DNA from: Candidatus Mediterraneibacter pullistercoris
GTDB lineage: Bacteria > Bacillota > Clostridia > Lachnospirales > Lachnospiraceae
Assembly (NCBI GenBank): GCA_019116885.1
Contig: DXAU01000038.1
Span: 20,647-84,646, forward strand
Length of the DNA stretch: 64,000 nucleotides
Reading direction: 5' to 3'
The first letter of the stretch is position 1, and each line of letters starts with the position of its first letter. The notes beneath the pieces were generated by a model. That model saw only the letters and a program-made list of their open reading frames with translations, searched no databases and was not told the origin of the DNA. Positions 7,472 to 16,669 of this stretch are shown here, piece by piece. Both the position numbers and the translations under genes were made by a program.

Positions 7472-8256
7472 GACAGATTTATATATGTACAGATACGATT
7501 ACAGGGCTTTATTCAGCGCTGCATGACGCATGGCTGGAGAATCGGGACGGTGATGCGGGGATTGAACTCAGGGGAAAGATACAGCAGCAGCTCTTCTGCC
7601 AGTACAGGACTGTCGTGGAGACTGACCAGAAAGCGCGCCGCCTGGAGCGCATGATAAAACGTTTTCTTGGATACAACGCATACTGGGATATCTACCATGC
7701 GCTCCTTTCAGATGACTGCGAAAAGGGCACAGAAGTGTTCCGGACGATACAGGAGGCGAGAAACATACCGGACAGCCGGAAGATCATGGAACATCTGGGG
7801 AATCCGGATGTGGCGAAAGTGTTTGCCATGAGCCGCAGTGTGGCAAATGAGGCGCATATGTATGAAGAGTTCGTCCGGTTCCGGGAGCTGGAGAACGGAA
7901 TACTGTTTTCTGAGATCAGCCCGAAGGCGCAGATACTGACCTGCATCGGGGATCATTTTTCCGACAGGTTCCCTCTGGAAGACTGGATGATATATGATAA
8001 AGTCCATAAGGTATTCCTCATACACAGAAAAAATGAAAAGTGGATGCTCGTATGGGGAGAGATGCCGGATGGCGGGAAAGCAGACCGTGTATCAGATCAG
8101 GAGAAAAATTATGCAAAGCTGTGGCAGGTTTTCTTTACCTCGATTTCTATAAAAGAGAGGGAGAACCCGGACTGCCAGAGAAACCATCTGCCATTCCGTT
8201 TTCGTCCTGAGATGACGGAATTTTCTGACGGAGCATCCGGCGCAAAAGCGGATTAG
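7468..8256 (+). CDS. DUF4130 protein, partner of the radical SAM enzyme (TIGR03915-type)
   Basis: A 262-residue protein that overlaps the radical SAM gene by ATGA. The recognisable DUF4130 core (residues ~80-245) includes FVRFRELENGILFSEISPK, HFSDRFPLEDWMIYD and the C-terminal IKERENPDCQRNHLPFRFR-like block. The family is annotated as a DNA-metabolism protein and is sometimes fused to a uracil-DNA-glycosylase domain; no such domain is fused here. It should act in one complex or pathway with the upstream enzyme. Expression would follow the LexA-type promoter at 6087-6135. Confidence 0.88.
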   Translation: MRQIYICTDTITGLYSALHDAWLENRDGDAGIELRGKIQQQLFCQYRTVVETDQKARRLERMIKRFLGYNAYWDIYHALLSDDCEKGTEVFRTIQEARNIPDSRKIMEHLGNPDVAKVFAMSRSVANEAHMYEEFVRFRELENGILFSEISPKAQILTCIGDHFSDRFPLEDWMIYDKVHKVFLIHRKNEKWMLVWGEMPDGGKADRVSDQEKNYAKLWQVFFTSISIKERENPDCQRNHLPFRFRPEMTEFSDGASGAKAD

Positions 8257-8383
8257 AAAGAAAGGCACGCTTCTGTGGGAGAAAAACAGTTGTATAAATC
8301 GCAAAATGAGATTATGATAATTACATCAGCGCGTTGATTGCGGCTGGTGAGATCATACTTATGGAAAAGGCGGCAGTATAAAG

Positions 8384-10753
8384 TTGGACAATGGAGAGAC
8401 AAAGACCGTACGCGTATCCGTCCGCAGTCTGGTCGAGTTCATACTTCGGGGCGGTGATATCGACAACAGGACATCGGGCGGTCCGGACCGGGAAGCGATG
8501 CTCATGGGCGGACGTCTGCACCGGAAGATACAGAGACGAATGGGGCCGGATTATCACGCGGAGGTAGCGCTTAAGACTCTGATTCCGTGCGAAGGCTTTT
8601 CCCTCCAGGTAGAGGGACGTGCGGACGGCATCATCTGCCGTGCGGATGGTTCCCGTACAGAAGTGACAGTTGATGAGATTAAAGGAGTCCTGCGGGATCT
8701 GGATCATATAAGAGAGCCGGTCAGAGTTCATCTGGCACAGGCAAAGTGCTATGCCTGGATTTATGCAGAACAGAACGGCCTGGAGCAGATCAACGTCCAG
8801 ATGACATACTGTCATCTGGAATCAGAGGAGATCAGGCAGTTTGTCAGTACCTACACGGCAGAAGAACTCAGGGAATGGTTTGACAATCTGATCCGGCAGT
8901 ATGAGAAATGGGCGGGATTTCAGATCGAATGGGAGAAAGAGCGCGGCAGATCGATCAGAAGCGTGGAATTTCCGTTTGATTACCGGCCAGGTCAAAAAGA
9001 TGTGGCTGTGTCTGTGTACCGCACGATACTGCGGGGTAAGAAACTGTTCATACAGGCGCCCACCGGAGTGGGGAAGACAATGTCCACAGTATTTCCCGCT
9101 GTAAAAGCGATCGGGGAGGGGCTGGGCGGCAAGATTTTTTACCTGACGGCCAAGACGATCACAAGGACTGTGGCGGAGCAGGCTTTTTCCACCCTGAAAG
9201 AACAGGGGCTCAGGATGAAAGTTATTACCCTCACGGCAAAAGAGAAAATCTGCCCCTGCGAGGACACAGTCTGCAATCCTGATGCCTGTCCGTATGCGAA
9301 AGGGCATTTTGACAGAGTGAACGATGCTGTATTTGATATACTGACAAGGGGTGATGGGAACGGTCAGATCGACCGGACGGCGATTGAAAGACAGGCAGAG
9401 AAGTTCTGTGTCTGCCCTTTTGAACTCTCCCTTGATATTTCAACGTGGGCTGATGCTGTAATCTGTGATTATAATTATGTGTTCGATCCGAACGCTCATC
9501 TGAAGCGGTTTTTCTCTGACGGCTCGGGAGGGAATTATATCTTTCTTATCGATGAGGCTCATAATCTGGTGGAGCGTGGAAGAGAGATGTACAGCGCGGT
9601 TCTGTACAAAGAAGATTTTCTCGAATTGAAACGTAAAGTGAGATCTGCCGACAGAAGACTCACGAGACAGCTTGATGGAGTGAACAGGATGTTCCTGGCG
9701 CTGAAGAGGGAGTGTGAGGACTGCCAGATCCTGAACAGTGTGTCGCATATTGCCCTGAAATTAATGAGTCTTTTGACTGCCATGGAGGATTTTCTTGAAG
9801 AACCTGTCGGAGAAGATGTGCGGGAGAGCGTGCTGGATTTGTATTTTCAGGTGAGAAATTTTGTCAGCATCCATGACATTCTTGATGAGAACTACGTGAT
9901 CTACAGTGAATTAGAAGAAGACGGAAGGTTTAAAGTAAAGCTGTGCTGTGTGAATCCGGCGGAGAATCTTCAGAATTATCTTGCTTTCGGGAGAGGAACG
10001 ATATTTTTTTCAGCGACGCTTCTGCCGATCCACTATTACAAAAGCCTTCTCTCAGTGGAGAAGGATGATTATGCGATCTATGTCAGATCGCCTTTTCCCG
10101 GTGAGAACAGACTTCTTCTCCAGGGGCGGGATGTGAGCACCAGGTATACGGCGAGAGGGGAAGAGATGTATCGCCGATTTGCCGTATACATTGCTGAGAC
10201 TGTCCGGTGCAGGAAAGGGAATTATATGGCGTTTTTTCCATCCTACCGTTTTATGGAAGAGGTGTACGGCCAGTTTGGGAGTCTTGATGCCGGCGTGACT
10301 GTAATCTGTCAGTCGCAGCATATGGGAGAAAAGGAACGGGAAGATTTCCTGAAAGAGTTTGAGAGAGAGCATGAGAAAAGTCTTGTGGGATTCTGCGTCA
10401 TGGGCGGAGTTTTTTCCGAGGGCATCGACCTGACGGAAGACAGGCTGATCGGAGCGGTCATAGTTGGAACCGGACTGCCTCAGATCTGTAATGACCGCGA
10501 GATCATCAGACGATATTTTGATGAGAAAGGCATGAGAGGCTTTGATTACGCATACCTCTATCCCGGAATGAACAAAGTCCTGCAGTCGGCCGGACGGGTG
10601 ATCCGCACAGAGACGGACCGGGGAGTGATCCTGCTGCTCGATGACCGGTTTTTTCAGCGTCAGTATCGGGACGCATTTCCAAGAGAGTGGGAAAACCTCC
10701 ATATCTGCGACCTGTCTACCATCCGGAATTACATGGATTCATTCTGGAAATAA
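8384..10753 (+). CDS. RecB-type nuclease / XPD-DinG-type DNA helicase fusion
   Basis: A 789-residue protein. Residues ~10-130 form a PD-(D/E)XK nuclease of the RecB/Cas4 kind: His46, Asp81, Glu98-x-Lys100 and the Q119xxxY123 motif are all present. From ~195 on it is a superfamily 2 helicase: Walker A PTGVGKT at 226-232, DEAH at 390-393, and between them cysteines 290, 292, 297 and 302 (plus 342 and 344) placed as in the iron-sulfur domain of XPD/DinG. Expected to unwind and trim damaged or branched DNA. The start is TTG at 8384, which fits the family's N-terminus; the ribosome site is weak, so the start is uncertain. It runs in the same direction as the DUF4130 gene after a 127-base gap and overlaps the converging lysR-type gene by 25 bases. 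Confidence 0.88.
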   Translation: MDNGETKTVRVSVRSLVEFILRGGDIDNRTSGGPDREAMLMGGRLHRKIQRRMGPDYHAEVALKTLIPCEGFSLQVEGRADGIICRADGSRTEVTVDEIKGVLRDLDHIREPVRVHLAQAKCYAWIYAEQNGLEQINVQMTYCHLESEEIRQFVSTYTAEELREWFDNLIRQYEKWAGFQIEWEKERGRSIRSVEFPFDYRPGQKDVAVSVYRTILRGKKLFIQAPTGVGKTMSTVFPAVKAIGEGLGGKIFYLTAKTITRTVAEQAFSTLKEQGLRMKVITLTAKEKICPCEDTVCNPDACPYAKGHFDRVNDAVFDILTRGDGNGQIDRTAIERQAEKFCVCPFELSLDISTWADAVICDYNYVFDPNAHLKRFFSDGSGGNYIFLIDEAHNLVERGREMYSAVLYKEDFLELKRKVRSADRRLTRQLDGVNRMFLALKRECEDCQILNSVSHIALKLMSLLTAMEDFLEEPVGEDVRESVLDLYFQVRNFVSIHDILDENYVIYSELEEDGRFKVKLCCVNPAENLQNYLAFGRGTIFFSATLLPIHYYKSLLSVEKDDYAIYVRSPFPGENRLLLQGRDVSTRYTARGEEMYRRFAVYIAETVRCRKGNYMAFFPSYRFMEEVYGQFGSLDAGVTVICQSQHMGEKEREDFLKEFEREHEKSLVGFCVMGGVFSEGIDLTEDRLIGAVIVGTGLPQICNDREIIRRYFDEKGMRGFDYAYLYPGMNKVLQSAGRVIRTETDRGVILLLDDRFFQRQYRDAFPREWENLHICDLSTIRNYMDSFWK

Positions 10754-11619
10754 CTCAGAAATTCCATGGAAGCTTTCGAGAGGGGAAGGTGTTCATTGTA
10801 AGCGATTGCAAGCTCTCTTGCGGGCATTTCTTCTTCTGTGTTCAGGAGAAAGAGATCATCCCCGGTATCGGAGAGGCAGTAATCCGGCACAAAGGCAATT
10901 CCAAGGCCGATGCGCGCCAGGTCGATCAGGAGATCGTTGCTCGTAAGCTCAATCTCAGGTACGAGGTCGAGCTGATGCTGCTGGAATACGTGATGGAGAA
11001 ATTCGTTAGTTGTGCTGTTTTTATCCAGCATGAGGATGGGATAGCGCAGCAGCTCTGCAAAGGTTAAAGTCCTGTTTTCTAATTCCCGGAACGGGGCTCC
11101 GGCAATAAAGACATCTCTGAATTTCCGGATTCTCAGGACAGAAGATGTGGTCCCGAGATGGTTGTTGGGATAGTTTACCACGATGATGTCGACAAGCCCG
11201 TTCCTGAGCAGTTCGGCGCATTTCATGGAAGTCTGATTGACCACTTTGATATGAGCGCCGGGGAATGTCTTGTGAAAACGCTCCAGATACGGGATAAGAA
11301 AGTAGCGGCATATGGTATCGCTTGCGCCTATGCGTATCTGTCCGCCGGTGGAGGCGGCATCCAGAAGCTGGGCTTCGCCTTTCTGTATCAGATTCATGGC
11401 AGGCTCAATGTGCCTCATGAGTATTTCTCCCTCGGGCGTGAGCTGCACTTTTTTTGTACTTCTGATAAAAAGGGTCTGATCCAGTTTCCTCTCCAGTGTT
11501 TTTATGGACTGGCTCACGGCGGACTGGGAGATGAACAGCTGCTTGGAGGCCTCGGAAAAATTCAGGGTTGAAGCTACATGATAGAATACTTTGTAAAGTT
11601 CATAATTGATATCGACCAT
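10729..11619 (-). CDS. LysR-family transcriptional regulator
   Basis: A 296-residue LysR regulator: winged helix-turn-helix at residues ~1-62 (FSEASKQLFISQSAVSQSIKTLE) and a periplasmic-binding-like effector domain from ~90. The start at 11619 is preceded by AGGAGGT. It is divergent from the membrane protein at 11705 and shares its control region, so that gene and itself are the first candidate targets. Effector unknown. Its 3' end runs 25 bases into the converging helicase gene. Confidence 0.93.
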   Translation of the reverse strand: MVDINYELYKVFYHVASTLNFSEASKQLFISQSAVSQSIKTLERKLDQTLFIRSTKKVQLTPEGEILMRHIEPAMNLIQKGEAQLLDAASTGGQIRIGASDTICRYFLIPYLERFHKTFPGAHIKVVNQTSMKCAELLRNGLVDIIVVNYPNNHLGTTSSVLRIRKFRDVFIAGAPFRELENRTLTFAELLRYPILMLDKNSTTNEFLHHVFQQHQLDLVPEIELTSNDLLIDLARIGLGIAFVPDYCLSDTGDDLFLLNTEEEMPARELAIAYNEHLPLSKASMEFLSYFQNESM

Positions 11620-11704
11620 TATAAGACCTCCTAATAAATATTGTTTCTATTATAAGCTAAATAGAAGGAAAATACAATAATACTGCTGAAAGGATTGAAA
11701 CAAG
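11620..11704. promoter_or_regulatory. Divergent control region with LysR-type inverted repeat
   Basis: Between the two divergent starts lies TTCTAT-N10-ATAGAA (11645-11666), flanked by TATTGT (11639-11644) and ACAATA (11674-11679), i.e. nested dyads centred on the same point. This is the size and place of a LysR regulator site. TATTAT/TATAAG-like -10 candidates lie inside it. Confidence 0.5.
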
Positions 11705-12400
11705 ATGAAAAAATTACAATGGGCAGCCGGTGTGATCCTTGGATTTTCGATCATTGCCGCGCTCCTCATCACCAGTTTTGAGATTGCTATGTATGCTGAC
11801 TTTGATGTATATCAGCGGGAGTACGAGAAATATGACGTTCTCTCCGATCTTGATATGACAATGGAGGATGTGATGTATGTGACGCACAAGATGATGGATT
11901 ATCTCCGCGGTGAGGGGGATACGCTCTCGGTAATGACGACTGTTGAGGGGAAAGAGCAGGACTTCTTCAATGAACAGGACCGGTTTCACATGGCTGAGGT
12001 GAGAACACTCTTTATCGGAGGGCTGAACATACGTCTTGGGGCGTGTATACTGGCGGTTCTGTGCCTTGTGTTTCTCATAGGAACAAAAGCGGACATCAGG
12101 CGGATCATACCGCGGGGATATCAGATCTCGCTGCTGGTGACCGGAGCGGCCGTGCTTGTCCTCGGGATTGCATGTGTGGTGGATTTTAACGCGGTCTTTG
12201 TGCAGTTTCATCATATTTTCTTTGACAATGACCTGTGGATATTTGATCCGGCAGAAGACTATATGATCCGTATGCTGCCGGAAGGTCTTTTTTATGATAT
12301 GGTTGTGCGGATTGGAACGATATTTGTAGTGTGTCTTATTGTGCTCCTGATCCTCAGTTTTATTCCAAAGATCGTGGAGAAAAGGAAAGGATTAGCATGA
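11705..12400 (+). CDS. DUF1461 integral membrane protein (TIGR01906 family)
   Basis: A 231-residue membrane protein with about four hydrophobic segments (residues ~7-27, ~98-121, ~135-155, ~197-221) and a 65-70 residue extracytoplasmic loop after the first. That loop holds the family's MTMEDVMYVTHKMMDYLRG segment. The family is common in clostridia and its function is unknown. An AAAGGA site lies 10 bases upstream. The divergent LysR gene suggests regulation by a small molecule, which is inference. Confidence 0.85.
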   Translation: MKKLQWAAGVILGFSIIAALLITSFEIAMYADFDVYQREYEKYDVLSDLDMTMEDVMYVTHKMMDYLRGEGDTLSVMTTVEGKEQDFFNEQDRFHMAEVRTLFIGGLNIRLGACILAVLCLVFLIGTKADIRRIIPRGYQISLLVTGAAVLVLGIACVVDFNAVFVQFHHIFFDNDLWIFDPAEDYMIRMLPEGLFYDMVVRIGTIFVVCLIVLLILSFIPKIVEKRKGLA

Positions 12401-12515
12401 CTTATAACTAACTTTAACTATATTAATTATACTAATGAAGTGAAGTGTGATACGATATGGACAGGCAGCAGAAACAGTGCAGAAAACACGAATTACCAAG
12501 AAAAGGAGATTTGAT

Positions 12516-15500
12516 ATGAGCAGTGTAAAGCGCGTATTTGTAGAGAAGAGACCAGACTATGCCGTTGCGGCCAAAGAACTGCGCCATGAGATCAGACGCT
12601 ATCTCGGCATTATGAATGTTACGGGTGTGCGTGTCCTGATCCGCTATGATGTGGAAAACATCTCTGATGACACATTTGAAAAAGCGTGCAGCGGAGTGTT
12701 TGCAGAGCCGCCCGTCGATATCCTGTATCATGAGACATATCCATGCGGCGCAGCAGACCGATGTTTTTCTGTAGAATATCTTCCGGGGCAGTTTGACCAG
12801 AGGGCGGATTCTGCAGAACAGTGTGTCCGATTCATCAGGGAAGATGAGACGCCGGTGATCCGTACGGCAACTACTTATGTCATTGAGGGTGATATCTCGG
12901 ATGAAGAGTTTGAAACTGTTATGAACTACTGTATCAATCCGGTCGATTCGCGGGAAGCGTCAGAGGATAAACCGGATACTCTTGTCACGACGTTTGAGGA
13001 GCCGGCAGATATCGCAGTATTTGACGGTTTTAAAGATATGTCTCAGAAGGAGCTCGGGGATCTCTATGATTCTCTGGGGCTTGCCATGACATTTAAAGAT
13101 TTTCTCCATATCCAGGCATACTATGCAGATGAGGAACACAGAGACCCTACTGTGACAGAGATACGTGTACTTGACACTTACTGGTCTGACCACTGCCGCC
13201 ATACGACCTTTTCTACGGAACTTAAGGAAATCAGATTTGATGAGGGAGATTACCGGAAGCCGATCGAAGAGACATACAGGGAATACCTGAAAGATCACAG
13301 CGAGATCTTTGCGGGGCGGGAGGACAAGTTCGTCTGCCTGATGGATCTTGCGCTCATGGCAATGAGGAGACTGAAAAGAGAAGGAAAACTTCCGGACCAG
13401 GAGGAGTCGGACGAGATCAATGCGTGCAGCATCGTCGTCCCGGTAAAAGTGGACGGCGTGGAAGAAGAGTGGCTGATCAATTTCAAGAATGAGACGCACA
13501 ACCATCCGACGGAGATTGAGCCTTTCGGCGGGGCCGCAACATGTCTTGGCGGAGCCATCCGCGATCCTCTTTCCGGCAGGACCTACGTATATCAGGCTAT
13601 GCGTGTGACAGGGGCGGCAGATCCGACCGTATCTGTAAAAGATACGATGAAAGGAAAACTGCCGCAGAAAAAGCTGGTCCGTGAAGCGGCCAGCGGCTAC
13701 AGTTCTTACGGCAATCAGATCGGGCTTGCAACAGGACTGGTCAAGGAGATATACCATCCGGATTATGTGGCGAAGCGCATGGAGATCGGAGCTGTGCTTG
13801 GAGCAGCGCCGAGACGCGCAGTCATCCGGGAAAATTCAGATCCGGGAGATATTATTATCCTGCTTGGCGGAAGGACAGGGCGCGATGGATGCGGCGGAGC
13901 GACAGGCTCTTCAAAAGTCCATACCGAAGAGTCCATCGAGACGTGCGGAGCCGAAGTGCAGAAAGGCAATCCGCCTACAGAGAGAAAGATCCAGAGACTC
14001 TTCCGCCGCGAAGAAGTGAGTCGGCTGATCAAGAAATGCAATGACTTTGGCGCCGGGGGAGTATCTGTTGCGATCGGTGAACTTGCAGACGGACTTCGGG
14101 TAGAACTTGACAAAGTTCCGAAAAAGTATGCAGGACTTGACGGAACGGAGATCGCAATCTCTGAATCGCAGGAACGTATGGCGGTAGTTGTGGATCCGAA
14201 AGATGCAGAGAAGTTCATGGCTTATGCAAAAGAAGAGAATCTCGAGGCGACGAAAGTCGCTGTGGTGACAGAGGAACCAAGACTCGTGCTCATCTGGCGG
14301 GGAAAAGAGATCGTGAATATCTCCCGTGCTTTTCTCGATACGAACGGGGCGCATCAGGAGACCAGCGTCGAGGTTGAGATGCCCAGACGTGAGGACAGCC
14401 TTTTCATCAGAAAAGAGGTTTCAGACGTTCGGGCGGCATGGCTTGATACACTGAGCGATCTCAATGTCTGCTCACAGAAAGGGCTCGTGGAGATGTTTGA
14501 CGGTTCCATCGGTGCAGGCTCTGTGTTTATGCCGCATGGCGGGAAATATCAAATGACAGAGACACAGGCTATGGTGGCGAAAGTTCCGGTGCAGACAGGA
14601 GATACAGACAGTGTCTCTATGATGAGTTATGGCTTTGATCCGTATCTGTCAAGCTGGAGCCCGTATCATGGGGCGGTGTATGCAGTAGTCGAATCGATCG
14701 CGAAGATTGTTGCCGCGGGCGGCGACTATCGGAAGATACGTTTTACATTCCAGGAATATTTCCGCCGCATGACAGAGGATCCGAAGCGCTGGAGCCAGCC
14801 GTTTGCAGCCCTGCTGGGCGCCTATGCCGCTCAGATAGGATTTGGACTGCCTTCAATCGGCGGAAAGGACAGTATGTCAGGCACGTTCCAGGATATAGAT
14901 GTTCCGCCAACGCTTGTCTCATTTGCAGTGGATATGTCTGTGGAGAGTGATATTATAACCCCGGAGCTTAAAAAGGCCGGAAACAGACTCGTGTGGCTGA
15001 GGATAGACAGAGACGAGTATGACCTTCCGGTATATGGACAGGTCATGGATCAGTACGGAAAGCTCACGGAAGATATCAGAGCCGGAAGAGTGGTATCGGC
15101 ATATGCGCTTGACCGCCACGGGGTGATCGCGGCTGTGAGCAGGATGGCGTTTGGAAACCGTATGGGAGTAAAGCTGGAACATAACATGGATTCCAGAGAT
15201 CTTTTCGCGCCTGCGTTCGGCGATATCATTGCCGAGGTGGAAGACGGACAGACCGGCAATCTCCAGATCACATATACAGTGCTCGGAGAGGTGACTGACA
15301 GGGCGGCCTTTGAGTATGGAAATATAAAGATTGATATAGACGAAGCGGCTGATGCGTGGACGAAAACTCTCGAGAGAGTGTTTGTGACAAAATCCGGGGA
15401 AAGCTCAGAAGAGCCTGTGGAGGACAAACTGTATGATGCGGACAGCGTTCATATATGCGGGCACAAGATCGGACAGCCCACAGTGTTCATCCCTGTATTT

Positions 15501-16271
15501 CCGGGGACGAACTGTGAGTATGACAGTGCGCGGGCATTTGAGCGTGCCGGAGCGAAAGTCGTGACAAGAGTCTTCCGAAATCTGGACGCCCAGGATATCA
15601 GAGCTTCCGTGGAAGAATTTGAAAAGACGATTGCCCAGGCTCAGATGATTATGTTCCCGGGTGGATTCAGCGCCGGAGATGAGCCGGACGGATCAGCCAA
15701 ATTCTTTGCCACAGCATTCCAGAACGAAAAAATAAAAGAAGCTGTGGAAAAACTCTTAAATGAGCGTGACGGACTTGCACTTGGAATCTGTAACGGGTTC
15801 CAGGCTCTGATCAAGCTGGGTCTTGTTCCATATGGAAAAATCGTTGGCCAGACTGAGGATTCCCCCACGCTGACCTACAATACGATCGGGCGGCATATCT
15901 CAAAGATGGTCTGCACAAAAGTCATGTCAAACAAATCTCCGTGGCTTTCGGGCGCAGAACTGGGCGGGGTATATACCAATCCGGCATCACATGGAGAAGG
16001 GCGCTTTGTTGCAGGCCGGGAGTGGATACAGCGTCTGTTTGACAACGGCCAGGTGGCGACACAGTACTGTGATCCTGACGGAAAAATCAGTATGGATGAA
16101 GAGTGGAATGTCAACGGTTCATACTGCGCAATTGAGGGAATCACCAGCCCGGATGGCCGTGTACTCGGCAAGATGGCACACTCGGAGCGGCGGGGCGAGT
16201 CTGTGGCAGTGAACATTTACGGAGAGCAGAATATGAGAGTGTTTGAGTCCGGGGTAAAATATTTCCGATAA
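12516..16271 (+). CDS. purL: Phosphoribosylformylglycinamidine synthase, single chain
   Basis: A 1251-residue one-chain FGAM synthase: it converts FGAR, glutamine and ATP to FGAM in purine synthesis. The PurS-like N-terminus, the two PurM-like synthetase halves and the C-terminal glutaminase are fused, unlike the three-gene purSQL form of Bacillus. The glutaminase nucleophile is Cys1092 in LALGICNGFQ, with the downstream SHGEGRF block. The start is ATG 12516 behind AAAAGGAG; the 23-residue longer frame from 12447 has no such site. No other pur gene is adjacent; purA lies 12 kb downstream. Confidence 0.96.
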   Translation: MSSVKRVFVEKRPDYAVAAKELRHEIRRYLGIMNVTGVRVLIRYDVENISDDTFEKACSGVFAEPPVDILYHETYPCGAADRCFSVEYLPGQFDQRADSAEQCVRFIREDETPVIRTATTYVIEGDISDEEFETVMNYCINPVDSREASEDKPDTLVTTFEEPADIAVFDGFKDMSQKELGDLYDSLGLAMTFKDFLHIQAYYADEEHRDPTVTEIRVLDTYWSDHCRHTTFSTELKEIRFDEGDYRKPIEETYREYLKDHSEIFAGREDKFVCLMDLALMAMRRLKREGKLPDQEESDEINACSIVVPVKVDGVEEEWLINFKNETHNHPTEIEPFGGAATCLGGAIRDPLSGRTYVYQAMRVTGAADPTVSVKDTMKGKLPQKKLVREAASGYSSYGNQIGLATGLVKEIYHPDYVAKRMEIGAVLGAAPRRAVIRENSDPGDIIILLGGRTGRDGCGGATGSSKVHTEESIETCGAEVQKGNPPTERKIQRLFRREEVSRLIKKCNDFGAGGVSVAIGELADGLRVELDKVPKKYAGLDGTEIAISESQERMAVVVDPKDAEKFMAYAKEENLEATKVAVVTEEPRLVLIWRGKEIVNISRAFLDTNGAHQETSVEVEMPRREDSLFIRKEVSDVRAAWLDTLSDLNVCSQKGLVEMFDGSIGAGSVFMPHGGKYQMTETQAMVAKVPVQTGDTDSVSMMSYGFDPYLSSWSPYHGAVYAVVESIAKIVAAGGDYRKIRFTFQEYFRRMTEDPKRWSQPFAALLGAYAAQIGFGLPSIGGKDSMSGTFQDIDVPPTLVSFAVDMSVESDIITPELKKAGNRLVWLRIDRDEYDLPVYGQVMDQYGKLTEDIRAGRVVSAYALDRHGVIAAVSRMAFGNRMGVKLEHNMDSRDLFAPAFGDIIAEVEDGQTGNLQITYTVLGEVTDRAAFEYGNIKIDIDEAADAWTKTLERVFVTKSGESSEEPVEDKLYDADSVHICGHKIGQPTVFIPVFPGTNCEYDSARAFERAGAKVVTRVFRNLDAQDIRASVEEFEKTIAQAQMIMFPGGFSAGDEPDGSAKFFATAFQNEKIKEAVEKLLNERDGLALGICNGFQALIKLGLVPYGKIVGQTEDSPTLTYNTIGRHISKMVCTKVMSNKSPWLSGAELGGVYTNPASHGEGRFVAGREWIQRLFDNGQVATQYCDPDGKISMDEEWNVNGSYCAIEGITSPDGRVLGKMAHSERRGESVAVNIYGEQNMRVFESGVKYFR

Positions 16272-16298
16272 AGATCAGACAGTTTTTTTAAAAAAGTG

Positions 16299-16364
16299 TT
16301 GACATTTGACGGGCGATGATAGTATAATAGAAAAGCGGGTTACGGAAAGGCTCCGAAACCCGCT
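16299..16364 (+). promoter_or_regulatory. tRNA operon promoter and leader hairpin
   Basis: TTGACA (16299-16304), 18-base spacer, TATAAT (16323-16328), both consensus. The transcript then begins with a stable hairpin: AGCGGGTT (16334-16341) pairs with AACCCGCT (16357-16364), with an inner GGA/TCC, ending 7 bases before the first tRNA. There is no T run after it, so it is more likely a processing or stability element than a terminator. Confidence 0.8.
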
Positions 16365-16371
16365 AAAATAT

Positions 16372-16444
16372 GGGATCTTAGCTCAGCTGGGAGAGCATCT
16401 GCCTTACAAGCAGAGGGTCATAGGTTCGAGCCCTATAGGTCCCA
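16372..16444 (+). tRNA. tRNA-Val (anticodon TAC)
   Basis: A 73-base cloverleaf: acceptor GGGATCT/AGGTCCC with discriminator A, the seven-base anticodon loop CTTACAA, and a TTCGAGC T-loop. The 3' CCA is not encoded and must be added by CCA transferase. Confidence 0.95.
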
Positions 16445-16457
16445 TAATATTAAATAT

Positions 16458-16531
16458 GGCGGAATAGCTCAGTTGGCTAGAGCACACGGTTCATACCCGT
16501 GGTGTCGCTGGTTCAAATCCAGTTTCCGCTA
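16458..16531 (+). tRNA. tRNA-Met (anticodon CAT), probably elongator
   Basis: A 74-base cloverleaf: acceptor GGCGGAA/TTCCGCT (one G-U pair) with discriminator A, and anticodon loop TTCATAC. The G1-U72 pair and the lack of three G-C pairs at the base of the anticodon stem argue against initiator tRNA. A lysidine-modified tRNA-Ile cannot be wholly excluded. CCA is not encoded. Thirteen bases after tRNA-Val, same transcript. Confidence 0.9.
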
Positions 16532-16538
16532 TCAGTGA

Positions 16539-16572
16539 GGGATTCGCAGGAGCGGATTCCTTCTTTATTTTA
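16539..16572 (+). terminator. Probable terminator of the tRNA pair
   Basis: GGGATTCGC (16539-16547) pairs with GCGGATTCC (16552-16560) using two G-U pairs, followed by a T-rich stretch. Confidence 0.6.
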
Positions 16573-16669
16573 CAGGATATTTCTATGATTCTGTGTTTGT
16601 TCCGGAGTGGTGGAATTATCTGTCAACTTATGTTAGAATAATGCAAGAATATCTGCGGAGGATAAGAAT

